The notes: generated from the sequence alone by a model not told the origin. 64,000 bases of DNA from JBBECE01 sp040881985 (GCA_040881985.1 JBBECE010000016.1:1-64000); one strand, 5' to 3'; numbered from the stretch's first letter, positions 51,711 to 60,655 are shown. Translations and numbers: made by a program.

Positions 51711-52793
51711 TTACTCCCCCTGATTTGACGTCCGAGCGTTGTCGAGAACCAAACGCCGTCGCGTGGGAAACAGCTGAATGCCGGTGGCTTGCGAAAAGAG
51801 GCCCCAGATGCCGCGCGGCGCGACCAGTATGATGACGATGCCGAACGCGCCGAGCGCGATCAGGTACCAGGGGCCGTAGACGGCAAACTGCGACTGTAGC
51901 ACCACGAAAAGTATGGCGCCGATGATTGGTCCCTCGATGGTGCCGATGCCGCCGATCACCACGATGAAGATGACATAGGCGGTCCAGTCGAGCACCGAGA
52001 AGGCCGCGTCGGGTGAAATGCGCGAGACGTGGAGGAAGTAGAGCGCGCCGGCGAGCGAGGCGCCGAAGGCCGCGAATATGTAAACGATGAACTTGTTGCG
52101 CAGGATGTTGACGCCAACGCTCTCGGCTGGCATCTCGCCGTCGCGAATGGCGCTGAGCGCCAGACCAAGCCGCGATCTCAGCATGGCATAGGCGAGCGCG
52201 ATCACCACCACGACGGCGGCCAGCGCCACCCAATAGATAATGATTTCCCGACCGGCGGCGCTGCGTACGCCGAATGACTCGCTCACCCATTCGAGCGCGA
52301 ACATCTCACTGGTTGCTGTCCGCGGCAGCGAATTGCCGGTTCCCCCGCCGAGCGCCTGCCACTGGGCGAGCAACAGGCGCAGCACTTCGGCGACCACCCA
52401 GGTGACTACCGCAAAATAGGCCCCCTGCAGGCGAAAGACTACGAAGCCGATGGGCACGGATGCGACTGCCACGATCAAGGGCGTGAGTAGAACGGCCACC
52501 AGCGGGTCGACGCCGGCGAGGATAATCAGCGCGAACAGGCAATAGCCGCCGAGTCCGACGAACGCCTGCTGGCCGACCGAAATCAGCCCCGCATATCCGG
52601 CCAGAAGATTCCAACATTGGGCGAGAGTGATCATCAGGAAAACCAGCACCAGATCGGCGACCAGCGATCGCTCCACGAAGGCGGGCGCCGCCACCAGACC
52701 GATCACCAGAATGGCGAAGCCCGCCATGGCCGCCCGTGAAATGGGCGTGCCGATGACGGTGCGTGCGGTGGGTGCGGGGACGGTCTCGCTCAA
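51711..52793 (-). CDS. Branched-chain-type ABC transporter permease (LivM-like)
   Basis: The 360-residue product has about 10 membrane segments and the LivM signature CWNLLAGYAGLISVGQQAFVGLGGY with GAYFAVVTWVVAE. It forms the membrane channel with the LivH-like protein at 52801. It sits between the importer genes and hydroxyquinol dioxygenase, 4 bases from the latter, so the importer is part of the aromatic operon. Transporters of this HAAT family also carry aromatic acids. Confidence 0.9.
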   Translation of the reverse strand: MSETVPAPTARTVIGTPISRAAMAGFAILVIGLVAAPAFVERSLVADLVLVFLMITLAQCWNLLAGYAGLISVGQQAFVGLGGYCLFALIILAGVDPLVAVLLTPLIVAVASVPIGFVVFRLQGAYFAVVTWVVAEVLRLLLAQWQALGGGTGNSLPRTATSEMFALEWVSESFGVRSAAGREIIIYWVALAAVVVVIALAYAMLRSRLGLALSAIRDGEMPAESVGVNILRNKFIVYIFAAFGASLAGALYFLHVSRISPDAAFSVLDWTAYVIFIVVIGGIGTIEGPIIGAILFVVLQSQFAVYGPWYLIALGAFGIVIILVAPRGIWGLFSQATGIQLFPTRRRLVLDNARTSNQGE

Positions 52794-52800
52794 TTTGTGC

Positions 52801-53658
52801 TCACTGTCGTCGAAACAGACCGGTGGGGCGGATCAGGATGACGGCGAGGAACACGACATGGCCCGCCAATGTCTGCCACGCCGGGTTGATCGAGCCGCCA
52901 ATCGTCTGGGCGATACCAAGAATGATTCCGCCCACAAGTGTCCCCCAGATGCTGCCGAGGCCGCCGATGACGACGGCCTCGAACCCATAGAGGAGCCGGG
53001 CCGGCCCGGCCGAGGGATCGAAATTCGCGCGCACTCCCATGAAGAATGCGGCGAGCGCAATGAAGATGAAGGAAAGGCCCATGGCAATGGCGAACACCGC
53101 CCTTGGATTGACGCCCATGATCTGCACGATCTCGGCGGAATCGGAGGTGGCGCGCAGGGTGCGGCCGAGCGGCGTGCGGTAGAACAAGGCGCTGAGCCCA
53201 GCGATGGCGGCGAGCGCGACGACAAACGTCAATAGCGGCACGACCCCGATGGACAGCGCCCCGAGATCGAGCGAGGCGGTTTCCAGCTCGCCGAGACTCA
53301 ACCGGCGGCTGTCGGCTGAAAACGCCAGGAGCAAGCCGTTCTGGATGATGATGGAGAGGCCAAAGGTGACGAGCAACGGCACCAGCAAATCCCCGGTCAG
53401 GGCCCGATTGAGAATGGTCCGCTGCAGCGCCCAGCCCAGCGCGAACATGAAAGGGACCGCAATGATCAGCGCGAAAGGCAGCGGCAGTCCGAGCGCGGTA
53501 CCGAGCCCCAGGAGTACGAAGGCGGCGAGGACGATGAAATCGCCGTGCGCGAGATTGACCAGACGCATGACCCCGAAGATCAGCGAAAGTCCGGCCGCGT
53601 AGAGGGCGTAGAGTCCGCCCAACAGAATGCCCTGCACGATCGTATTGACGGCGCTCAT
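52801..53658 (-). CDS. Branched-chain-type ABC transporter permease (LivH-like)
   Basis: The 285-residue product has about eight membrane segments and the LivH start IVQGILLGGLYALYAAGLSLIFGVMRLVNLAHGD. The EAA-like loop GLGSIWGTLVGGIILGI is seen near the C-terminus. It pairs with the LivM-like permease 7 bases downstream and follows the LivF-like ATPase by 6 bases. Confidence 0.92.
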   Translation of the reverse strand: MSAVNTIVQGILLGGLYALYAAGLSLIFGVMRLVNLAHGDFIVLAAFVLLGLGTALGLPLPFALIIAVPFMFALGWALQRTILNRALTGDLLVPLLVTFGLSIIIQNGLLLAFSADSRRLSLGELETASLDLGALSIGVVPLLTFVVALAAIAGLSALFYRTPLGRTLRATSDSAEIVQIMGVNPRAVFAIAMGLSFIFIALAAFFMGVRANFDPSAGPARLLYGFEAVVIGGLGSIWGTLVGGIILGIAQTIGGSINPAWQTLAGHVVFLAVILIRPTGLFRRQ

Positions 53659-53664
53659 TCGACC

Positions 53665-54369
53665 TCAGGCCCCAAAATAGGCGCGCCGGATGGCGTCTTT
53701 GGAAAGGCTCGCCGGGGCGCCCTCGAGGGTCACGCGCCCTTCCATCAAGCAGTAGACCCGATCGGCGGCGTTGAGCGCGGCGGTCAGGTCCTGTTCGACG
53801 ATCAGAATCGTGGTGTCGTGCTTCTTGATTTCGGCGAGGGCGGCGTAGACGTCCCGAATGATCGCCGGGGACAAACCGAGACTGATCTCATCGCACAGCA
53901 GTATACGCGGGTTGGCCATCAAGGCCCGACCGATCGCCACCATCTGCTGCTGGCCGCCGGAAAGCGTCGGCGCCATCTGGTGACGGCGTTCGCGTAGCAC
54001 CGGAAAGAGGTCATAGACCGTATCGAGGTTCCAGCCGCGGTCGACGGTGCGGCCATGCGCGCCCATCAGCAGGTTTTCCTCCACGGTCAGGGAAGGAAAC
54101 AGCCGGCGTCCCTCCGGCACGAGGCCGATGCCGAGCTTGACCATGTTGAAGGGCGAAGTACCGCCGACCGGCCGCCCTTCGAAGTAGATATGATCGGCCC
54201 GCGAGGGCGCCAGGCCCGACAGCGAGTTGAGAAACGACGACTTGCCGGCGCCGTTGGCCCCGATAATGGCAATCGTCTCGCCTTCGTTGATGGTGACGTC
54301 CACTCCGAACAGGGCCTGGAAGTTGCCGTAATAGACCTCAAGGCCCCGGGCCTGCAGGAGCGGGTTCAT
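53665..54369 (-). CDS. Branched-chain-type ABC transporter ATPase (LivF-like)
   Basis: With ATG 54369 the product has 234 residues, the LivF length: LEVYYGNFQALFGVDV, Walker A GANGAGKSS, GLVPEGRRLFPSLTVEENLLMGA, signature LSGGQQQMVAIGRALM and Walker B ILLCDEISLGLSP. It overlaps the LivG-like gene by 4 bases. The two ATPases drive the importer encoded at 51711-53658. Confidence 0.93.
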   Translation of the reverse strand: MNPLLQARGLEVYYGNFQALFGVDVTINEGETIAIIGANGAGKSSFLNSLSGLAPSRADHIYFEGRPVGGTSPFNMVKLGIGLVPEGRRLFPSLTVEENLLMGAHGRTVDRGWNLDTVYDLFPVLRERRHQMAPTLSGGQQQMVAIGRALMANPRILLCDEISLGLSPAIIRDVYAALAEIKKHDTTILIVEQDLTAALNAADRVYCLMEGRVTLEGAPASLSKDAIRRAYFGA

Positions 54370-55091
54370 GCCAGGGTCTCCTCGATGCCGAGATAGGAGC
54401 GCCGCACTTCTGGCAGCGCCATTACCGCCCTTGGTTCGCCCTCGGCGATCTTCCTGCCGAATTCCAACACCACCAGCCGGCTGACCACCGAGATGAGCGC
54501 ATGCACCACATGTTCGATCCAGACGATGCTGATGCCCCCGGCGTTGAGCGCGCCGATCAGGGCGACCAATTCGGCGCATTCGGCCTCGGTCAGGCCGCCG
54601 GCGATTTCGTCGAGCAGCAAGATGCGCGGCCGGCCGGCCAAACCGCGGGCGAGCTCGAGTCGCTTGCGGTCAAGCAAAGTGAGCTCGCCGGCGACAGCAT
54701 TTGCTTTGGCGAGCAATCCTGTCCGCCCGAGTATGCCGGCGCAGAATTCGACCGGGTCAGCGTGTCCGGCACCGCGGCCGAATTGGACGGCGACCAGCAG
54801 ATTCTCGAACACCGTCAGACTCTCGAACGGCTGAGGAACCTGGAAGGACCTGCTGATCCCGGCAAGGCAGCGTTGGCGAACCGGCGTCCGCGTAATGTCC
54901 GCGCCGTCGAAAAAAATGGCGCCGGCATCGGGTCTGAGGACGCCGGTCACCAGATTGAACAGGCTCGACTTGCCAGCGCCGTTGGCCCCGATAATACCCA
55001 AGGCTTCGCCCTCGGCGACCGACAGGTTTACCCCATCGGCCGCCGCGATTGCCCCAAAGCGTTTTGAGACGCCGGAAAGTTCGAGCAGCAT
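54366..55091 (-). CDS. Branched-chain-type ABC transporter ATPase (LivG-like)
   Basis: The 241-residue product has GVSKRFGAIAAADGVNL, Walker A GANGAGKSSLFNLVTG, GISRSFQVPQPFESLTVFENL, a signature written GELTLLDRKRLELARGLA and Walker B ILLLDEIAGGLTEAE, typical of LivG. Its 3' end overlaps the LivF-like gene by 4 bases and it starts 9 bases after the binding-protein gene. Confidence 0.92.
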   Translation of the reverse strand: MLLELSGVSKRFGAIAAADGVNLSVAEGEALGIIGANGAGKSSLFNLVTGVLRPDAGAIFFDGADITRTPVRQRCLAGISRSFQVPQPFESLTVFENLLVAVQFGRGAGHADPVEFCAGILGRTGLLAKANAVAGELTLLDRKRLELARGLAGRPRILLLDEIAGGLTEAECAELVALIGALNAGGISIVWIEHVVHALISVVSRLVVLEFGRKIAEGEPRAVMALPEVRRSYLGIEETLA

Positions 55092-55100
55092 GGGCGCCTT

Positions 55101-56447
55101 CTAGTAGGCGAGGGCCTCCATCGTTCCGCCGGCCGGGATTTCGGGCGCGTGGCTGTTGTCGACGACGACGAGGTCGAAAGTGCCGTCGTCTTTCCTGCGC
55201 CACTGCCCGCCGACGAGCGGGGTCTTGCAGACGTTGGCGCCGATCGGCCCGAGAGGAGTGTCGGTGCCCCATTTGACCTTGCCGGTCAGCGTATCAAGGT
55301 TGGTCGCCCTGATGCTCTCGAGGACCGCCCCGGGATCGGATGCGTCGGCCGAGCGCTTGAGGACGTCGAGGGCGACTTCGAACAGCGAGTAGATGAATCC
55401 GATCGGCTGCGTCCACGGCCGCCCGGTCGCCGCGGTGAACCCGGCGGCCACGTCCTGCCCGTTCGAGCCGTCGAGCGAGGATGTGAACGGATGGTTGGGC
55501 GTCCACCACACCTCGGACGACAGATTGTGCCCTAGCGGTCCCAGCGCTTCCACCGACGACGGAAACAGGATGGCCTTGGCCACCGTCACCGCCTTGGGGT
55601 TGTAGCCCTGCTGGTTGGCCTGGGTCCAAAAGGTGGTGAAATCGGGCGGGATGATCACGCCCGTGACGATCTCGGCATTCGCCGCCTTGAAGGCGTTGAT
55701 TTGCGCCGAGAAATCGTCCTGCAGGTTCTGGTAGCGGCCTGGGTCGACGACCGTGAAGCCGCCCGTGGCCTTGAGGCCCGGCGCGATGCCGACATTGATG
55801 TCGCCCCAGGCGTTGCCGTCGCCGTCGTTGGGGAACAGCCCACCGACCTGCTTGTTGGTGTCGAGCTGGCTCCACATCGCCGCGAACACGGCGATGATGT
55901 CCTCGAGGCCCCAGAAATAGTGATAGGTGAACTCGAATGGCGTCCAGCTCGCCGGATCGCCCGGATTTCCCTGCCTTCCGATATACCAGGGCTGCCAAGG
56001 CGCCATGGTTGAGACGCACGGCATCTCCTCGATTTCGCACTGGGTCGAAACCGGGTTGGTGGTTTCGGGCGTCGAGGCGACGACGATCAGGCTCACCCCG
56101 TCATCGACGATCAGATCGCGGGTCACATCCGCGGCGAGATTGGGATTGGACTGGCTGTCACGCACCAAGATCTCGACCGGCATGGTGCCGCCGGCTGTCT
56201 CGATGCCCGCTCCGATCAATTGGGTCATGGTGCTGACGATGAAATTGTCGGCTTCGGCGAACGCCGCCAACGGTCCCGATTGCGGTGACACATAGCCGAT
56301 TTTGATCGCCGATTGGGCGCGTATCGCCGGGGCGGCAAGCGAGCCAATGGTCACCGCGGCGGCAGCGCCGGCCCCGGTTTGCAGCAGGCGGCGGCGGTTG
56401 ATGCCGCCTTTTTGTGAAGGTCCTTTGATCAGGTCGGTCATTTGCAT
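55101..56447 (-). CDS. ABC transporter substrate-binding protein (LivK-like, Tat signal)
   Basis: The 448-residue product begins with a twin-arginine signal (INRRRLLQTGAGAAAAVTIG) and continues as a type I periplasmic binding protein (IKIGYVSPQSGPLAAFAEADNF, LVRDSQSNPNLAADVTRDLI). It is longer than amino-acid LivK proteins and fits the group often found with aromatic or amide uptake. It lies between maleylacetate reductase and the LivG-like gene. The ligand is not known; an aromatic acid is inferred from context. Confidence 0.88.
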   Translation of the reverse strand: MQMTDLIKGPSQKGGINRRRLLQTGAGAAAAVTIGSLAAPAIRAQSAIKIGYVSPQSGPLAAFAEADNFIVSTMTQLIGAGIETAGGTMPVEILVRDSQSNPNLAADVTRDLIVDDGVSLIVVASTPETTNPVSTQCEIEEMPCVSTMAPWQPWYIGRQGNPGDPASWTPFEFTYHYFWGLEDIIAVFAAMWSQLDTNKQVGGLFPNDGDGNAWGDINVGIAPGLKATGGFTVVDPGRYQNLQDDFSAQINAFKAANAEIVTGVIIPPDFTTFWTQANQQGYNPKAVTVAKAILFPSSVEALGPLGHNLSSEVWWTPNHPFTSSLDGSNGQDVAAGFTAATGRPWTQPIGFIYSLFEVALDVLKRSADASDPGAVLESIRATNLDTLTGKVKWGTDTPLGPIGANVCKTPLVGGQWRRKDDGTFDLVVVDNSHAPEIPAGGTMEALAY

Positions 56448-56468
56448 CCTCCCTTGAGAAAAATAGTG

Positions 56469-57539
56469 TCAGTTGCGCGGACGGGGCGGCGGACGGCCTT
56501 CAAACGCGTCCTCCAGCATGGCTACAATGTGCTCGCGTACGAGCGGTCTTGGGTTCCAATAGGGATTTTGAAGAATGAGATCGGCGGCGCGCCCGATCGC
56601 CGCCTTTGCCATGCCGAGGTCCCCGAGCCGGGTTGGCGCGCCGAGCGAAGCGGCGAGGTCATATAGCCCGCGCGCCGCCGACGGCGCGCCGAGACATTGG
56701 GCGACCGGTGCAAGCAAGTCGCGGACGATCGCCTCATTGTAGGCGGTGGTGTGCGGCAGCATCACGGCGTGGGTCTCGGCATGCGGCAAATCGAAACTGC
56801 CGCCGAGCGTGTGGCAAACCTTGTGGTGGAGCGCCATTTCGACCGCCCCGAGACATGTCCCGCAAGCCCAGGCACCGTAAAGCGCGTCGCTGCGCGCCAT
56901 CAGATCCTCCGGATTGCGGACGATCCGGGGCAGCGCGCCGGCCAGCGCCCTGATGCCTTCGAGCGCCAGAATTGAAATCAGCGGATTGCGGTCGCGGGCG
57001 TAGCGGGCCTCGACGGCGTGGGCGATGGCGTTCAGGCCCGAGGTCACGGAGAGTCCGACGGGCAGGGACGCAGTCAATTCGACGTCGTAGAGAATGGTTT
57101 CGGGCAGAACTTTCGAGGTGCGTTGGGTGGTCTTCCTGCCGCCTTCCGTCTGACCGATAATGGAGGTCGCCTCGGAGCCGGCATAGGTCGTGGGCAGCAC
57201 GATTTGCGGCAGGTCCGAGCGCAAGGCGATCGCCTTGCCGAGCCCGGTCGTCGAACCGCCGCCGACCGGGACAAGCCCGTCGACCGCCGCCGCGCGCACC
57301 TTTTCGAGCGCCTTCTCGGTCACCTCGACCGGGGTATGCATGGCGGCCGAGGCCAAAACGCCGGCGCTCTTGCCGCCCAGAAGCGCCGACAATTCCCCGG
57401 CCATCGCCGCCTGCTCGGGGGTCGACAACACCATCACCCTCGTCAGCCCGAGCCGGTCGACCTCCTGCGGCAAGGACGTGCGCGTGCCGAATCCGAACAC
57501 GACTCGCTGCGGCAACGCTTCGTACACAAAGGCTTCCAT
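56469..57539 (-). CDS. macA: Maleylacetate reductase
   Basis: This iron-type alcohol dehydrogenase family enzyme reduces maleylacetate to 3-oxoadipate with NAD(P)H and can also remove chlorine from 2-chloromaleylacetate. The 356-residue product has PQRVVFGFGTR, the cofactor motif GGGSTTGLGKAIAL, PTTYAGSEAT, GLNAIAHAVEA and HKVCHTLGGSFDLPHAETHAVMLPH, the family block. It is the first gene of the aromatic operon, 21 bases before the binding-protein gene. Confidence 0.92.
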   Translation of the reverse strand: MEAFVYEALPQRVVFGFGTRTSLPQEVDRLGLTRVMVLSTPEQAAMAGELSALLGGKSAGVLASAAMHTPVEVTEKALEKVRAAAVDGLVPVGGGSTTGLGKAIALRSDLPQIVLPTTYAGSEATSIIGQTEGGRKTTQRTSKVLPETILYDVELTASLPVGLSVTSGLNAIAHAVEARYARDRNPLISILALEGIRALAGALPRIVRNPEDLMARSDALYGAWACGTCLGAVEMALHHKVCHTLGGSFDLPHAETHAVMLPHTTAYNEAIVRDLLAPVAQCLGAPSAARGLYDLAASLGAPTRLGDLGMAKAAIGRAADLILQNPYWNPRPLVREHIVAMLEDAFEGRPPPRPRN

Positions 57540-57634
57540 CAGTCAGCGCCGCCCTCTGCCGGCGGCTCGCGCAAGCCCGCTCATGCGGCAAGCAATAGCG
57601 CGGATGCGTCGGCTTTCCCTGCACAAAACCATCA

Positions 57635-57655
57635 GGGCAGGACTGCCGACTGCCC
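57635..57655. promoter_or_regulatory. Inverted repeat before the aromatic operon
   Basis: GGGCAG (57635-57640), 9 bases, CTGCCC (57650-57655) is a perfect dyad 95 bases upstream of the macA start, in the 125-base spacer after the AraC gene. It is a candidate operator or the end of the AraC transcript. Confidence 0.35.
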
Positions 57656-57664
57656 TTGACGCGC

Positions 57665-58573
57665 CTAGTTCTGGCGGGCGCGGCGGTAGGCGGCGGGCGT
57701 TGTCATGTAGTTGCGGCGGAACAGGCGCGTCAGATGTTCCTGGTGCGAGAAGCCGCATTCAAAGGCGATCTGGGCGATCGGCGTGTGCGAATTCGCCAAC
57801 AGGCTGCGGGCCAACTCGAGTCTGAGACCGACAAGATACCGGTGCGGCGGCAGATTCAAATCGTTGCGGAACTGCCGCGCGAAGTGGCTCGCCGAACAGT
57901 TCATCGCCTCGGCGATGTCATCGAGGCTGATGGAGGCGGCCAGATGCTCGCGCATATAATCGATACCGCGGGCGGTCAACGCGCTGACGCGACCGCCGCT
58001 TGCAGCGGATGGCCGGGTGGTAACCTGCCGGCCGGCGTGGGCGCGCACCAGGTGCGACGCGATGGTGCGCGACAGATAGTCGACGTAAAGTCCGCTCGCC
58101 GGGTGATCGTCGAACAGCGCCAGGTTCATCGCCTCGAGCAGCCGCTTGAGCGTCCGGTCGTCATCCAGAAACTGGGCGGGAATCTCGACCTCGGCCGGAT
58201 CGCCCGGGACAATATCGGCGGCAATCTCCTCGATCACCGCGCGCCGGATGTAAACATGCAAGGTGTTGAGCACACCGGAGAGGCGCACGCCGAAATCCAT
58301 GCCGCCGGGAACAAGATGGATGCCGCCCGCCGGCACCAGGTGCCGGGCTGGCGCCTTCGCGCGCATCCGGTCGATGGTGACCGGTCCGTCGAGATGCAGC
58401 ACCAGAAGCTGGTCCGGAACAGCGCTGAAATAGCCCTCGTACGGCAGTTCCTTCTGCGCCGACGCGTAGGCCGAAATCCAGCCTCGCCGGTCCGAGCTGG
58501 CCCGGATTTCGTTCTCCGGGCGCCAGAGAATGCCGTGTGTCTCCCGGACGCCGAACGGCGCACCCAAGGGCAT
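57665..58573 (-). CDS. AraC-family transcriptional regulator
   Basis: With ATG 58573 (AGGGAAG just upstream) the product has 302 residues; ATG 58612 is an alternative. The C-terminal AraC domain has two helix-turn-helix units (ISLDDIAEAMNCSASHFARQFR, PIAQIAFECGFSHQEHLTRLFRR) and the family ending PAAYRRAR. The N-terminal part is cupin-like (HLVPAGGIHLVPGG). It lies upstream of the aromatic operon on the same strand and is divergent from the flavoprotein operon, so it could control either or both. Confidence 0.9.
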   Translation of the reverse strand: MPLGAPFGVRETHGILWRPENEIRASSDRRGWISAYASAQKELPYEGYFSAVPDQLLVLHLDGPVTIDRMRAKAPARHLVPAGGIHLVPGGMDFGVRLSGVLNTLHVYIRRAVIEEIAADIVPGDPAEVEIPAQFLDDDRTLKRLLEAMNLALFDDHPASGLYVDYLSRTIASHLVRAHAGRQVTTRPSAASGGRVSALTARGIDYMREHLAASISLDDIAEAMNCSASHFARQFRNDLNLPPHRYLVGLRLELARSLLANSHTPIAQIAFECGFSHQEHLTRLFRRNYMTTPAAYRRARQN

Positions 58574-59005
58574 CTTCCCTCCCTCGCCGACGTTGCGGCG
58601 CTCTTTGCCCAAAACTTATGCGCCTTGGCGCGCCACGGCAAGCTGCGCCCGCCGACGGCGTGCGCACGGGCGCCTGGAGCCGACGTTGCGAGTTCCGGTG
58701 CACGGGGAGTCTCACAGTTGTGTTATCCGTCTTGACCAGCCCAGCCTTGGAACAGGACATGGATTGAGGGAGCAGAAACAAAGGATTCCGCAGATCAATG
58801 TGGGTCGCAGGCGAAAGGGGGCGGCTGCGCGTCGAAGTGACATCGCAATGTGCAAATGAGTGCAGTCCGCGACGGCCGGGCGGCGCCGCTAAACCGAGCG
58901 CCAAAATTCCGCAAGAATGTGCAGGACGCCGATGGCGGCGGGCGAGACTATCCATGATCGCGAAATCAAACGGCGCCGGGCCAGGTTCCGGGGCAGGGTA
59001 ATTTG
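58574..59005. other. Divergent control region between AraC and the flavoprotein operon
   Basis: These 432 bases contain no convincing gene. AATGTG occurs three times in the same direction (58797-58802, 58847-58852, 58916-58921). TTGACC at 58732 has no good -10 box at normal spacing. Sites for the adjacent AraC regulator would be expected here, but none is proven. Confidence 0.4.
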
Positions 59006-60655
59006 ATGACAAGAGTTGCTCGACGCTCTCCCATTCCGTCCAACGCGGTGGACTTTGACGCCGAAACCGACATCGTCGTCGTCGGCGGCGGCGGCATCGG
59101 TCTGGCGTCCGCGTTGTTCTCGAGATGGCTCGGCAATCAAGTTGTCCTGCTCGAGAAGGCCGACAAGCTCGGCGGGACAACGGCGAAGGCGGCGTTCTGG
59201 TACTGGGTGCCCAACAACCAGCCGATGCGAGCGCTCGGCCTAAAGGACGACCGGGACGGATGTATCCGCTACATGGCACGCCTGTCGCGACCGGAAGCCT
59301 TCGACGCGGACGATCCCCGGTTCGGCCTCGACCGGTGGGAATACGACGCCTGCGCGGCGATCTACGACAACGCGTCCGTTGCGAGCGAACTCTTGGCCGA
59401 GAAAGGGGCCCTCGAATACCGCCATTGCGCGTCAGTCTCCGACTACTGGGCCGAACTCCCCGAGGATGGGGCGCCGACCGGCCGGGTGCTGTTGCCCAAA
59501 GAGGCGCGCGAATCCATGTCGGACGGCGGCGAGGTGGCCATTCGCACGATGAGCGCGGCGGCCGAGCGCGCAGGCGTCGACTTGCGCACGGGCCATCGCG
59601 TGCAGCGCGTCATCATGGACGCCACCCACCGCGTCGTCGGCGTTGAGGCCGATGCAGGGGACGGCAAGAGCCTGAGACTAAAGGCACGAAAGGCCGTAAT
59701 ATTCGCTTCGGGCGGGTTCACTCACGATGAGGAGATGCGCAAGAATTACCTCAGCGCGCCGGTGCTCGGGGGCTGCGCGGCACTGACCAACGAAGGAGAT
59801 TTCGTCCTTATCGGGTCAGCAGCCGGCGCGGCCTTGCGCAACATGAACTACTCGTGGATGTGTCCGATCGTCCTGGAAAAGGCCCTGAACAAGGACCCGG
59901 CGCTGATCGGCACATTTTCGCCTTCCGGCGACTCGATGATCTACGTTGACAAGACCGGCAAGCGCGTCACCAACGAGAAGCTCGCTTACAACGAGTCCGC
60001 TCAGGCCTTCTTCAAGTGGGACCCGGCAAAGTCGGAGTATCCCAATCTGGTGCTGGTCGCTATCTGGGACCAGCGCAGCCAGGAACATTCGGCCGGCGAT
60101 GAGTACGGCCGATTCATCGTGCCGCCAGGCTCCGACAATGCGCATGTCATCAAGGGTTCGAACCTTCAGGAACTCGCCGACCGCGTGCGCGATCGCGTTG
60201 CCAAATATTCCCGCCGCATCGGCGGGTTGAGGATAGCCGAAGATTTTGCCGCCAACCTGCAGACGACGATACGGCGGTTCAATAAGTTCGCCAAGACCGG
60301 CAAGGACCTCGATTTCCATCGCGGCGAGCGGTCGGTCGAGTTGCTGTTCAACGGCAGCACCGCGCCCACGCCGGTCGGACCCAATCCCACGATGTTTCCC
60401 ATTGACGACAACGGCCCATACTTCGCGGCCCTGCTGACGGGTGGCAATCTCGACACCAAGGGCGGGCCGGCGACCAATGCCGACGGTCAGATTCTGAGCG
60501 GGATCGGCGAGCCGATTCCCGGCCTGTACGGCGTCGGAAATTGCGTCGCTTCGGCTTCGGCCCGCGCCTATTGGGCCGGCGGAGCAACGCTTGGCCCGTT
60601 CCTGGCGTTCGCCTATCTTGCCGCCAACCGGGCGAATATGGAACCGATGGGTTGA
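59006..60655 (+). CDS. FAD-binding oxidoreductase of the KSTD/fumarate reductase flavoprotein type
   Basis: The 549-residue product has an N-terminal FAD motif (DIVVVGGGGIGLASALF), LLEKADKLGGTTAKAAF, a second FAD part (KAVIFASGGFTHDEEM) and a C-terminal block GLYGVGNCVASASARAYWAGGATLG with PYFAALLTGGNLDTKGG. This matches the 3-ketosteroid dehydrogenase/fumarate reductase group, which adds or removes C=C bonds next to a carbonyl. The real substrate is unknown and no steroid gene is nearby. ATG 59006 has GGGGCAGGG upstream. Confidence 0.83.
   Translation: MTRVARRSPIPSNAVDFDAETDIVVVGGGGIGLASALFSRWLGNQVVLLEKADKLGGTTAKAAFWYWVPNNQPMRALGLKDDRDGCIRYMARLSRPEAFDADDPRFGLDRWEYDACAAIYDNASVASELLAEKGALEYRHCASVSDYWAELPEDGAPTGRVLLPKEARESMSDGGEVAIRTMSAAAERAGVDLRTGHRVQRVIMDATHRVVGVEADAGDGKSLRLKARKAVIFASGGFTHDEEMRKNYLSAPVLGGCAALTNEGDFVLIGSAAGAALRNMNYSWMCPIVLEKALNKDPALIGTFSPSGDSMIYVDKTGKRVTNEKLAYNESAQAFFKWDPAKSEYPNLVLVAIWDQRSQEHSAGDEYGRFIVPPGSDNAHVIKGSNLQELADRVRDRVAKYSRRIGGLRIAEDFAANLQTTIRRFNKFAKTGKDLDFHRGERSVELLFNGSTAPTPVGPNPTMFPIDDNGPYFAALLTGGNLDTKGGPATNADGQILSGIGEPIPGLYGVGNCVASASARAYWAGGATLGPFLAFAYLAANRANMEPMG

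Noticed and set aside
59006..60655. A steroid-degradation gene (3-ketosteroid dehydrogenase proper)
   Set aside because: The family also includes many non-steroid reductases and no other steroid catabolic gene is present in the window.
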